From Caldilineaceae bacterium SB0664_bin_27 (lineage in GTDB: Bacteria > Chloroflexota > Anaerolineae > Caldilineales > Caldilineaceae): 45,738 nt of DNA. Positions 1 to 6,425 of the stretch are shown piece by piece (position 1 is the stretch's first letter; the number at the start of each line of letters is the position of its first letter). The stretch lies in NCBI GenBank assembly GCA_009838625.1, contig VXRG01000161.1:1-45738 (forward strand), read 5' to 3'. The translations under genes were made by a program, and so were the position numbers. A model generated the notes under the pieces. It was not told where the DNA came from. It did no database searches and worked only from the letters and a program-made list of their open reading frames with translations.

Positions 1-209
1 AGGTGTCGCGGGAGCGTGTTTTCGAGCTGATTTTGGCTGCAAAATCGGCGCGGAATCGTGGCTGTTCGCGGTTGGTGGTCTGCCGATAGTGTACAGATTT
101 TGTGCAGGTTTCCGGAATCGAGCGGGAAGGGAATGGCCAAGCCTGGTTGGCTGCCAATGTATATGAAACGCGTCAAATATCGGGGTGCATCACAGAATTG
201 AGATTCTCC
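1..209. repeat. Left copy of ~210-bp dispersed repeat (inverted)
   Basis: This stretch aligns with the reverse complement of 45380-45600. A 20-base block at 63-82 (tgttcgcggttggtggtctg) is identical to the reverse complement of 45519-45538, and gagctgattttggc, aagcctggttg, atatgaaac and gtgcatcacag are also shared in the same order. The other copy has about 17 extra bases near its middle. No open frame is conserved between the copies, so this looks like a non-coding intergenic repeat. Position 1 of the window corresponds to 45600, so the repeat may continue to the left. Confidence 0.8.
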
Positions 210-313
210 AAAGTAGCGGGCAGTGGAGCCCGGCATAACTCACCAGAAGCAGCCTGAATCTCAACCACATATGGGACTGCACCCATAGAGACCTGTGTAA
301 TCGATCAGAAAAA

Positions 314-322
314 TGCTACAAT
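314..322 (+). promoter_or_regulatory. Extended -10 promoter candidate (TGCTACAAT)
   Basis: TGCTACAAT lies 36 bases upstream of the ATG at 359. The TG-n extension could make up for the lack of a good -35 hexamer at 17 bases. The same nine bases occur at 24878-24886 upstream of the aminotransferase and at 2402-2410. Transcription would begin near 329 and give a leader of about 30 bases containing AAGGA. Confidence 0.4.
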
Positions 323-358
323 TTAGGGGGAAGGAAAGGACAAGATAGTGACTGAGCT

Positions 359-610
359 ATGAACCACAAACAAGATAGGCCCCCAGAATTGCCGTCCCAG
401 TCCTACTATCATCCCTACCGTCACGAAAGCCGTGATGTAGAGATTCCTTTGTATGCAAAGTTACTAGGCTCTCTTGTTTTTCTGCTGGTTTTGACAGGCT
501 TCGCCCCCCTTCTCGTCGATCTCCTGATAAACTTTGTAATCGACTTCAAGTGGTATCTACTGGCATTCGGAATCATCCTTTTTTTCCTCCGTAAAAGAGG
601 AATAATATAG
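359..610 (+). CDS. Small two-segment membrane protein, unknown
   Basis: 83 residues. The first 30 are polar and rich in Pro, Tyr, His and Arg. Two hydrophobic stretches follow, at about residues 32-55 and 62-77, and the protein ends with RKRGII. This predicts a small inner-membrane hairpin protein with its charged ends in the cytoplasm. An in-frame TGA lies directly before the ATG region, so 359 is the only upstream start; the nearest Shine-Dalgarno-like element (AAGGAAAGGA) is rather far away at about 20-30 bases. A strong terminator follows the stop within 60 bases and a promoter-like element precedes it, so it appears to be a single-gene unit. I recognise no family. It lies in the AT-richer left end next to a dispersed repeat, which fits an accessory gene. 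Confidence 0.55.
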   Translation: MNHKQDRPPELPSQSYYHPYRHESRDVEIPLYAKLLGSLVFLLVLTGFAPLLVDLLINFVIDFKWYLLAFGIILFFLRKRGII

Positions 611-662
611 CCGCCCTGACGAAACAAAGCAAGGACATAGAGTTAGCCTTCCCCCTGGTAGC

Positions 663-697
663 AAAAGCCCGGGCGCATTGAAACGACCGGGCTTTTT
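663..697 (+). terminator. Rho-independent terminator of the small membrane gene
   Basis: A perfect 10-bp stem, AAAAGCCCGG (663-672) pairing with CCGGGCTTTT (687-696), encloses a 14-base loop and runs into a T tract. It lies 53 bases after the stop at 610. Confidence 0.85.
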
Positions 698-790
698 GTA
701 ATAGGTCACAGATTCTGAAAAATTTACGACGGTTAGGATTTCTAGGATTCCCACCCGACCTGCACTTTGCTGTCAGCCTAAAAAAAGGAC

Positions 791-819
791 TTGACACGCC
801 CTAAGAGACTATCTGCATT
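791..819 (+). promoter_or_regulatory. Weak promoter candidate with perfect -35
   Basis: TTGACA at 791-796 is a perfect -35 box. Seventeen bases on, the -10 position holds TGCATT (3 of 6 matches). It would drive the small ORF at 971 and the membrane protein at 1096 through a leader that contains a 12-bp hairpin. Confidence 0.3.
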
Positions 820-910
820 GGTTCAGTCAAGTACACTGTGACGAAAGCTAACGGGAAAGAGCAATCTCAATATACTTGTGTAGACTTTCAGGTATCTGGT
901 TTGCCTCAAT

Positions 911-943
911 CGCAGAGCACTTTGACAGATGAAGTGCTCTGCG
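911..943 (+). other. Perfect 12-bp hairpin in the leader of the YhfC-like gene
   Basis: CGCAGAGCACTT (911-922) pairs perfectly with AAGTGCTCTGCG (932-943) across a 9-base loop. No T tract follows, so it is not a standard terminator. It lies 28 bases before a short ORF and 153 before the membrane gene, where it could act as a leader structure or protein-binding palindrome. The remaining bases between 698 and 970 show no other gene. Confidence 0.6.
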
Positions 944-970
944 TCGCATAAGATCAAAAGGATTGCGCTT

Positions 971-1093
971 ATGGGCCCTTACCGCCCACCTTCCCGATTT
1001 CTCGCGAAGGTAGTCCCACCTGTACTCCTCGCAGCAACTCCCACTACTACAGACGTCGCCCTAAAGAATCAGGCCACTGCTACGCAGGTCTAG
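971..1093 (+). CDS. Possible 40-residue leader ORF
   Basis: A 40-codon frame begins at ATG 971 with a good Shine-Dalgarno (AAAAGGA at 956-962, 8 bases away) and ends with TAG at 1091-1093, two bases before the ATG of the next gene at 1096. That gene has only a weak ribosome site, so translational coupling is possible. The peptide starts MGPYRPPSRFLAKVV and is rich in Ala, Thr and Val, with a short hydrophobic stretch at about residues 14-22. The frame differs from that of the following gene. It could be a chance ORF; the spacing and ribosome site are the only support. Confidence 0.3.
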   Translation: MGPYRPPSRFLAKVVPPVLLAATPTTTDVALKNQATATQV

Positions 1094-1095
1094 TA

Positions 1096-1863
1096 ATGAT
1101 TCCTCCGATTGCCAAGCTTCTTCTACTATTCGGCCTGCCTGTCGCAATAGCTGTATTCTGGCAGAGGCGACTTCGTACCCACTGGAACATTCTGGCTCTC
1201 GCTTCGCTCGCTTTCCTTGTCCATTTCGCGGTGATTGAACTTCTGAATCCAATAACATCCCGATTCGATGAAGTGCTAGAACCTGTTCCCGGTCTAAACC
1301 ATCAGTGGGAACTCCGATTAGCAATCCAGCTTTCTCTTGGCATTGTCCGAGAAGCTGTACGCTGGTTCACCCTACGTTACGCAACAAAAATACCCTTAAT
1401 CACAAAAAGGAACTTTTCTTGGCAGGACGGAATCATGCTTGGGATTACTTACGGATGTATTTCAATGCTGGTCTCATCGGAATCACTCTCTACTAAAATA
1501 TACAATGAAACAATCGCCCTGGACGATTTCACCTGGGAATCAGCATTGTTAGCGTCATTTCGTTGGGCTGTAATCTTCATGGCGTTCAACGTAGGGACAT
1601 TTTTGGTCGTCGCCTTCAGTGTTCAACGAAGAGCTATCCTTCCATTCTTCGCCGCTGCCTTATGGAATGTCGCCATGATGAATTCCATTCCAGTCCTCAT
1701 TAGCTTGTCCGTTTATTTTCCGATTATAGGAGGTATGCTAAGGCCCATACCTGTTCGCATAGAAGTACAAACAGGCGCATTCGCTATATCCATGCTCTGC
1801 CTGATTCCTATCCTCCTACTGCGAAAGCCGATGGCAGTAGAGAGGACCAATCAACACGACTAG
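1096..1863 (+). CDS. Multi-pass membrane protein, YhfC/PrsW-like, probably without catalysis
   Basis: 255 residues with about seven or eight hydrophobic segments. The length and the pattern LGIVREAVRWFTLRY (about residues 81-95), then SWQDGIMLGITYG (about 108-120), resemble the YhfC family of putative intramembrane metallopeptidases, which normally carry EE-x-x-R and a Gly-His-Gly-Gly-x-Glu motif at these places. Here the first motif reads RE-x-x-R and the second has Tyr where the His is expected and lacks the Glu, so catalysis is unlikely if the homology is right. Start ATG 1096 has only a weak ribosome site and follows a 40-codon ORF by two bases. It lies in the AT-richer left end beside a broken gene. 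The family assignment is inference from motif spacing and could be wrong; the membrane location is safe. Confidence 0.5.
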   Translation: MIPPIAKLLLLFGLPVAIAVFWQRRLRTHWNILALASLAFLVHFAVIELLNPITSRFDEVLEPVPGLNHQWELRLAIQLSLGIVREAVRWFTLRYATKIPLITKRNFSWQDGIMLGITYGCISMLVSSESLSTKIYNETIALDDFTWESALLASFRWAVIFMAFNVGTFLVVAFSVQRRAILPFFAAALWNVAMMNSIPVLISLSVYFPIIGGMLRPIPVRIEVQTGAFAISMLCLIPILLLRKPMAVERTNQHD

Positions 1864-1873
1864 CTTCGACATT

Positions 1874-2155
1874 ATGCGAGAGAAAGTCTCGCCTTAGTGC
1901 CCTGAGTGCAGATACGAAATCACTGAAAAGCTCGCCAGCTTTACCCTCGATAACAACCTTCTTTGCCCCGGATGCGTCGTCAAAATGACCTTCAATGGGT
2001 TCAAAGACGAGTTCGCGCTTAAAGAATCTAGCGATAAGCTCTCAAACCTCGGCAGAACTTTGTCTCTGCCAATCACACAACTTGCGTATGGTGCAGTTCA
2101 GATTGCCCGCAAACGCTCGCAAACTCTCGTCCAACGCTCACACGAGACTACCTGA
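1874..2155 (+). pseudogene. Zinc-ribbon protein gene interrupted by an in-frame TAG
   Basis: ATG at 1874 opens a frame reading MREKVSP, then TAG at 1895-1897, then continues without a stop for 85 codons to TGA at 2153-2155. Immediately after the amber codon come CPEC and, 19 residues later, CPGC, a clear four-cysteine zinc-ribbon pair, followed by a charged, helix-prone tail. No ATG, GTG or TTG lies between the TAG and the first cysteine pair, so the downstream part has no start of its own that would keep the ribbon. A single C-to-T change from CAG (Gln) would create this TAG. Simplest reading: a recent pseudogene. Alternatives are amber readthrough or a sequencing or assembly error. The C-terminal codons overlap the first unit of a 10-bp repeat array. 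Confidence 0.6.
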
Positions 2156-2253
2156 CAAGCGAAGCCTCTGTTTAGGTCCGTCACGCCAATCCCGTAAACT
2201 GGTTGTCGGACAACCCCAAAACGCTCGTAAACGCTCGTAAACTCTCGTCCAAC
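2111..2253. repeat. Short 10-bp tandem units in two clusters
   Basis: The 25-mer at 2111-2135 recurs at 2229-2253 with one mismatch. Each is built of ten-base units close to aaacgctcgt followed by ccaac, and the second cluster has an additional unit at 2219-2228. The unit length matches one helical turn. From 2254 to 2602 I see no gene and no recognisable element other than a TGCTACAAT promoter-like word at 2402-2410. Confidence 0.6.
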
Positions 2254-2602
2254 ATGCAGACAAGAGCCTGTGCCTCAACATCAAGATGAATCTGACGCAA
2301 GAAAGCCGGTTGGAAAACTGCCCATCTCCCGAATGTTCTCTCCCAAGAAGAAGCAAGTGCTCTGTCCAAATCGTAATGGCGCCCCTTGTAGTTGACCTTC
2401 GTGTGCTACAATAGTGGCCAATTTTAAGCTGTGGCATCGGCGCTGGCCCTTGCAGGCCATGACCCTGGCCAATTGAAAACCTGAAAGGGAATGAGGGCCG
2501 CTATAGTTCAAAAATCTGGCGAAAACCTTGCCGCCCCAGTTGATCAGAGACAGCGAGGAACCATCTGCAAAGTAATTCAGCTATATTCAGAAAAAACCCG
2601 TT

Positions 2603-2663
2603 TTGGCGCGACATTTGTCGACTTAGCGCGACTCTATGTAGACATGGCGCGAAATCTGTTGAC
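2603..2663. repeat. Three contiguous ~20-bp direct repeats, possible operator array
   Basis: Units at 2603-2622, 2623-2643 and 2644-2663 share the core GCGCGA near the start and GAC at the end; the first and third are identical at 16 of 20 positions. A spacing of about two helical turns fits repeated binding sites for a regulator. They lie some 175 bases upstream of the extended -10 element that precedes the importer operon. No regulator gene is adjacent. Confidence 0.55.
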
Positions 2664-2835
2664 ACAGAACTGGCCAACTCGCGGCCAACTGTCTCGCATC
2701 TGTACAAGCCCAGTTCATGCTGCATCAATCGAGAACGGCAACCCAGCGTCGGACTCGAAAGCAGGCGGATTAGGCTGTCGCTTTTGAGGCTGATTGCCTT
2801 GAAGCACTCGAATTTTTCGTCACAGAGTCGCAATC

Positions 2836-2844
2836 TGATATAAT
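2836..2844 (+). promoter_or_regulatory. Extended -10 promoter (TGATATAAT) for the importer operon
   Basis: TGATATAAT is a perfect -10 hexamer (2839-2844) with the TG-n extension. The -35 position at 17 bases, TTCGTC, is poor. The same nine bases form the promoter candidate of the signal peptidase gene on the other strand. Transcription from here gives a leader of about 300 bases before the ATG at 3156. Confidence 0.5.
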
Positions 2845-2975
2845 CCCTTGGACTCAGCATCGCCTGGCATTCGAGCCCGGCTCAGACCCAGTGCCAGAAG
2901 GGCCCCACCTGCCTGGGAGTCTCTCCAATTGCCCGTCTCAATCGTGTGTCCCCTTTACACAGCGGACGGCAAGCT

Positions 2976-3034
2976 CCAGGGACGCATTGCTGCTGCAAGT
3001 CGGTGTACCTGCAGCTGAATGGTTGCGTCCCAGG
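2976..3034 (+). other. Nested hairpin in the importer leader
   Basis: GGGACGCA (2979-2986) pairs perfectly with TGCGTCCC (3024-3031), and inside it GCTGCA (2992-2997) pairs with TGCAGC (3010-3015). Two further C-G pairs can form outside one A-A mismatch. No T tract follows, so it is not a plain terminator. It lies 122 bases before the start codon and could be a cis-regulatory leader or a messenger-stability element. No known riboswitch class was recognised. Apart from this hairpin, the repeats and the promoter word, 2664-3155 holds no supported gene. Confidence 0.4.
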
Positions 3035-3155
3035 GACGGAGTGTTGGCTCTGTCCTGACAAAGAGAGCATCCTTGGCTGAATGGCCAAAGCATTCCAGCC
3101 ATTACAAATAACAAGAAAGATTCTCTCAGCTATCCATCTCAAGGAGGAAAATTGC

Positions 3156-4508
3156 ATGAAAAGACGAACAATTAGCCGCCGAAACTTTCTGCGGACTTCC
3201 GGGCTTGTAGCCGGCAGCGCCGCCTTGGCCGCTTGCGCAGCGCCGGCAGCTGCCCCGGCCTCGGGCGGAGACGATTCCGCCGCAAGCGAACCCCAGACCA
3301 TCTCCTGGTGGTATGCCTGGGGCAATCTTGACCCCGCTGTGGAGTCAATCTCCCAACTCGAAAGCTTTCAGGCGCATATCGGCGAAAACACAACCTTGGA
3401 CTATCGCGGCAGTACCAACAATGAGGCCGTTCTGACCGCGCTGGCAGCCGGAGATCCTCCGGATGGTGGCTCCAACATGGACTATCCCGGCCTTTGGTCC
3501 CGCGGCGTTTGTCTACCGGTCAACGATATGGTGGACTCCAGTGAGATCATCGACCCGAACGAAGTGGTCGACGCCGTCTGGCAGGGAGGATTCTACGGTG
3601 CCGATCTCATCGGCGTACCTTCCATCGAGTCATTCCTCTGGTATGGGTTGAACTACAATGCCCAGCACGTTGAAGAGGCCGGCCTCGACCCCGACAACCC
3701 GCCGTTGACATGGGAAGGCGTCATGGAATGGCACAAGGAGCTCTCACAGTTTGACGACGGCGGTAACGTCCTCCGCATCGGTCTTGACCCCATTGACGCC
3801 ATGGCCGGTGAACCCGACTTTATTGCTACCTCTTATGGTCACACCTGGTGGAATGACGAAGAACAGACCTTCCACCTTGACCACGAGTTGATGGCTCAAG
3901 GCATCGAAACGCAGGCCGAATTCTTCCGCTTCATTGGCCCCGACAACTTTGCCGGACTCCGCTCCGTCGAAGGGCAGGGCACTTGGGGGGCAGCCTTCAA
4001 CGCCGAAGTCCAATCCATGATTATTGAAGGTTATTGGCACGCTGGCGAGACTACAATCCAGAAGCCGGAGGTGGCTGTCCACAATCGGGCCACTTGGGCG
4101 CCCGTACCCGCCTTCCGCGAGGGCGCAAAGATCATGGCTACCGGTCCCCATATGGTACAGATCTACCGCGACGGCAAAAACCCGGATGGAATATTCAAAG
4201 TTGCCGAATTCCTCCACACCGAAGAGCCGCTCAATATCATTTTCCATGAAGTCGGCTGGATTATGGGCATCCAGTCATGGTTGCCCACGATCGATGCAGA
4301 CACCTTCCCCGGACTACGTTTCTACATTGACAACATCGAGGAAGTGACCGACTGGATCGTGGGTCGTCGTTCGCCGATCCACTGGTTCGTTAATACGCAA
4401 CTTTGGGATCTTCGCGAGCAAGTCTACCGTGACTTGATTACCCCCCAAGAGGCAGTGACAGAGTTGCAGAAACGCGCCGAAGACGAGTGGGAAGCCCAAG
4501 GTCTCTAA
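3156..4508 (+). CDS. ABC importer solute-binding lipoprotein, sugar-type (family 1)
   Basis: 450 residues from ATG 3156, chosen because AAGGAGG stands 8 bases before it and the peptide then opens with a signal. That signal is a Tat lipoprotein signal: SRRNFLR at residues 7-13, a hydrophobic stretch, then LAAC with the lipidated Cys at 27 and an Ala/Pro/Ser linker. The mature part has the Trp/Tyr-rich pattern of bacterial extracellular solute-binding proteins of the carbohydrate type (ISWWYAWGN near residue 50, ALAAGDPPD near 91-99). It would sit on the outer face of the cytoplasmic membrane and hand substrate to the two permeases that follow. The substrate is unknown; the family covers sugars, sugar acids, glycerol phosphates and osmolytes. 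The 25 extra codons upstream in the same frame lack a ribosome site. Confidence 0.9.
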   Translation: MKRRTISRRNFLRTSGLVAGSAALAACAAPAAAPASGGDDSAASEPQTISWWYAWGNLDPAVESISQLESFQAHIGENTTLDYRGSTNNEAVLTALAAGDPPDGGSNMDYPGLWSRGVCLPVNDMVDSSEIIDPNEVVDAVWQGGFYGADLIGVPSIESFLWYGLNYNAQHVEEAGLDPDNPPLTWEGVMEWHKELSQFDDGGNVLRIGLDPIDAMAGEPDFIATSYGHTWWNDEEQTFHLDHELMAQGIETQAEFFRFIGPDNFAGLRSVEGQGTWGAAFNAEVQSMIIEGYWHAGETTIQKPEVAVHNRATWAPVPAFREGAKIMATGPHMVQIYRDGKNPDGIFKVAEFLHTEEPLNIIFHEVGWIMGIQSWLPTIDADTFPGLRFYIDNIEEVTDWIVGRRSPIHWFVNTQLWDLREQVYRDLITPQEAVTELQKRAEDEWEAQGL

Positions 4509-4521
4509 CTCTCACAGCTTG

Positions 4522-4548
4522 GCGGCCAGACCCAACAGGTCTGGCCGC
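4522..4548 (+). other. Perfect 11-bp intercistronic hairpin
   Basis: GCGGCCAGACC (4522-4532) pairs perfectly with GGTCTGGCCGC (4538-4548) around a 5-base loop, with no T tract. It lies between the binding protein and first permease genes. Hairpins here are known in other importer operons to stabilise the upstream message, so that binding protein is made in excess over permease. That role is inferred here. Confidence 0.75.
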
Positions 4549-4578
4549 TGAATGCTTAGAAAAGAGAAGGAATCCCGT

Positions 4579-5496
4579 ATGGCAGCCAGCACAGAAAAGG
4601 TCAGTCGTTACACGCCGCAGGAGTGGCGCAACCTGCGTCTGGGGCTGCTGTTCGTCTCACCTTGGGCTCTGGGTTTTCTTCTCTTTACAATCTATCCTCT
4701 GTTGTCTTCGCTGTACTACAGTCTCACCCGCTACGATCTGCTTCGACCCCCCGTCTTCCTTGGGGCCAAAAACTATTTGACCCTCTTCTTTGACGATCCG
4801 CATTTCTGGAACGTCATGTACAATACCCTCTTCTATGTGGGGCTCAGCGTTCCCTTCGGCGTCGGAGCGGCTTTCATTATTGCCAACATGTTGAACTCCA
4901 AGATCGTTGCCCGCTCCTTCTTCCGCAGCGTGATCTACGTCCCGTCAATCGTTCCCGCCGTGGCATCGGCGATGGTGTGGCAGTTCCTGATGAACGTTCA
5001 ATATGGCGCCATCAACGGTGTGCTTCGCTATTTCGGCCTGCCTATCATCCCTTTTCTCTCCAACCCGGGCTGGGCCAAGCCCTCACTGATCCTCGTCGCG
5101 ATATGGGCACAAGGGGCTGCAGTTGTCATCTTCCTGGCTGCGCTGCAGGATGTCCCACGCTCTCTCTACGAGGCCGCAACCGTAGACGGGGCCAATCTGT
5201 GGCACAAATTTCGCAACGTCACCATTCCACTGACCTCACCAATTATCCTGTTCAATCTGATAATGGGGTTGATTGTCGCCTTCCAGGAGTTTACCGTCCC
5301 CTGGCTTCTTACCGAGGGCGGCCCCATGAACTCGACAGAATTCTATCTGATTCATCTCTATCGTAATGCCTTCGAATACCTGAGAATGGGCAAGGCGTCC
5401 GCCTTAGCCTGGATACTGTTCCTGATTATCGTAGTTTTCTCACTCATCATTTTCAAGTCTTCGGCCCGCTGGGTCTATTACGGGGGCGAGAAATGA
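4579..5496 (+). CDS. ABC sugar-type importer permease, MalF/UgpA-like
   Basis: 305 residues from ATG 4579, preceded by GAGAAGGA at 8 bases; an ATG nine codons earlier has no such site. Six membrane segments are visible. The cytoplasmic EAA loop is clear at about residues 198-218, beginning EAATVDGA and running to a conserved Pro, where the ATPase subunit docks. The N-terminal pattern LFVSPWALGFLLF is typical of the first permease of carbohydrate ABC importers. It pairs with the next gene, which it overlaps by four bases (ATGA). No ATPase gene occurs in the window, so a shared MsmK/MalK-type ATPase encoded elsewhere is expected. Confidence 0.92.
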   Translation: MAASTEKVSRYTPQEWRNLRLGLLFVSPWALGFLLFTIYPLLSSLYYSLTRYDLLRPPVFLGAKNYLTLFFDDPHFWNVMYNTLFYVGLSVPFGVGAAFIIANMLNSKIVARSFFRSVIYVPSIVPAVASAMVWQFLMNVQYGAINGVLRYFGLPIIPFLSNPGWAKPSLILVAIWAQGAAVVIFLAALQDVPRSLYEAATVDGANLWHKFRNVTIPLTSPIILFNLIMGLIVAFQEFTVPWLLTEGGPMNSTEFYLIHLYRNAFEYLRMGKASALAWILFLIIVVFSLIIFKSSARWVYYGGEK

Positions 5497-6407
5497 CCAC
5501 CATCGCATCGGAGAGCCAAACAAGGCCGGTGCCGCGTAATTACCCTGACACGGGCAATCGCTGGCAGACGGTCCTGCTTGAAGTCATCAAGTATGCGGTG
5601 CTGATACCTCTCACCCTCAGCTTCGCCTTTCCTCTTTACTGGATGATCAGCTCGGCGCTAAAGGTGGACCCGCAAGTCTACACCATGCCCCCAATCCTGT
5701 TGCCTTTTCCTATCCATCCCCAAAACTTCATCGAAGGCTGGCAGATTCTGCCCTTTACACAGTACGCCGTAAACTCGGTTGTCTTCTATACCGTACCTGC
5801 CGTTGCCTTTACTGTACTCTCGTCCACAATCGTTGCCTATGGCTTCTCTCGCATCCGCTGGCCGGGGCGGGATACAATATTCTGGCTGGTGGTCATGACC
5901 ATGATGCTGCCCTGGGCAGTGACCATGGTCCCGCTCTTTATCACATTTAAGTGGCTGGGCTGGCTGGACACTTACCGCCCTCTGGTTGTACCCGCCCTGT
6001 TCAGCCATCCATACATCGTATTCCTGCTGCGTCAGTTCTTCATGACCCTTCCCGAAGAACTTTCAGACGCCGCCCGCATCGATGGCGCTAGCGAATTTGG
6101 CATTCTCTTCCGCATCATCCTCCCACTCACCAAACCGGCCCTGGCCGTCGTCGCTCTCTTCCGATTCCTTTGGGCCTGGAACGACTATCTGGGTCCGCTG
6201 ATCTACCTGCGGGACGAGAATCGCTACCCTCTCGCACTGGGTATCGAACAACTGTCACGACGTGCCAACGACGTGGGCAATTTCAGCAACGGCATCCCCT
6301 ACCTGATGGCCGTGAGTACGCTCGTCGCCCTCCCAATTATCGTAACCTTCTTCTTCGCGCAGCGTACTTTCATCGAAGGAATTTCGCTGACGGGAATGAA
6401 GGGCTAG
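5493..6407 (+). CDS. ABC sugar-type importer permease, MalG/UgpE-like
   Basis: 304 residues, starting inside the previous gene with an ATGA overlap, which implies translational coupling. Six membrane segments, a typical second-permease N-terminus (SFAFPLYWMISSALK at about residues 43-57) and the EAA-type loop at about residues 189-211 (ELSDAARIDGAS followed by a conserved LP). It forms the heterodimeric channel with the preceding permease. The next gene begins 18 bases downstream and probably belongs to the same transcript. Confidence 0.92.
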   Translation: MTTIASESQTRPVPRNYPDTGNRWQTVLLEVIKYAVLIPLTLSFAFPLYWMISSALKVDPQVYTMPPILLPFPIHPQNFIEGWQILPFTQYAVNSVVFYTVPAVAFTVLSSTIVAYGFSRIRWPGRDTIFWLVVMTMMLPWAVTMVPLFITFKWLGWLDTYRPLVVPALFSHPYIVFLLRQFFMTLPEELSDAARIDGASEFGILFRIILPLTKPALAVVALFRFLWAWNDYLGPLIYLRDENRYPLALGIEQLSRRANDVGNFSNGIPYLMAVSTLVALPIIVTFFFAQRTFIEGISLTGMKG

Positions 6408-6425
6408 AAAGTAAGGGCGGCCAAC

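Noticed and set aside
2491..2860. Frames of 98 (plus) and 119 (minus) codons in the importer upstream region
   Set aside because: They overlap each other, the direct-repeat array and the promoter element, and show no domain or ribosome site that would decide between them.
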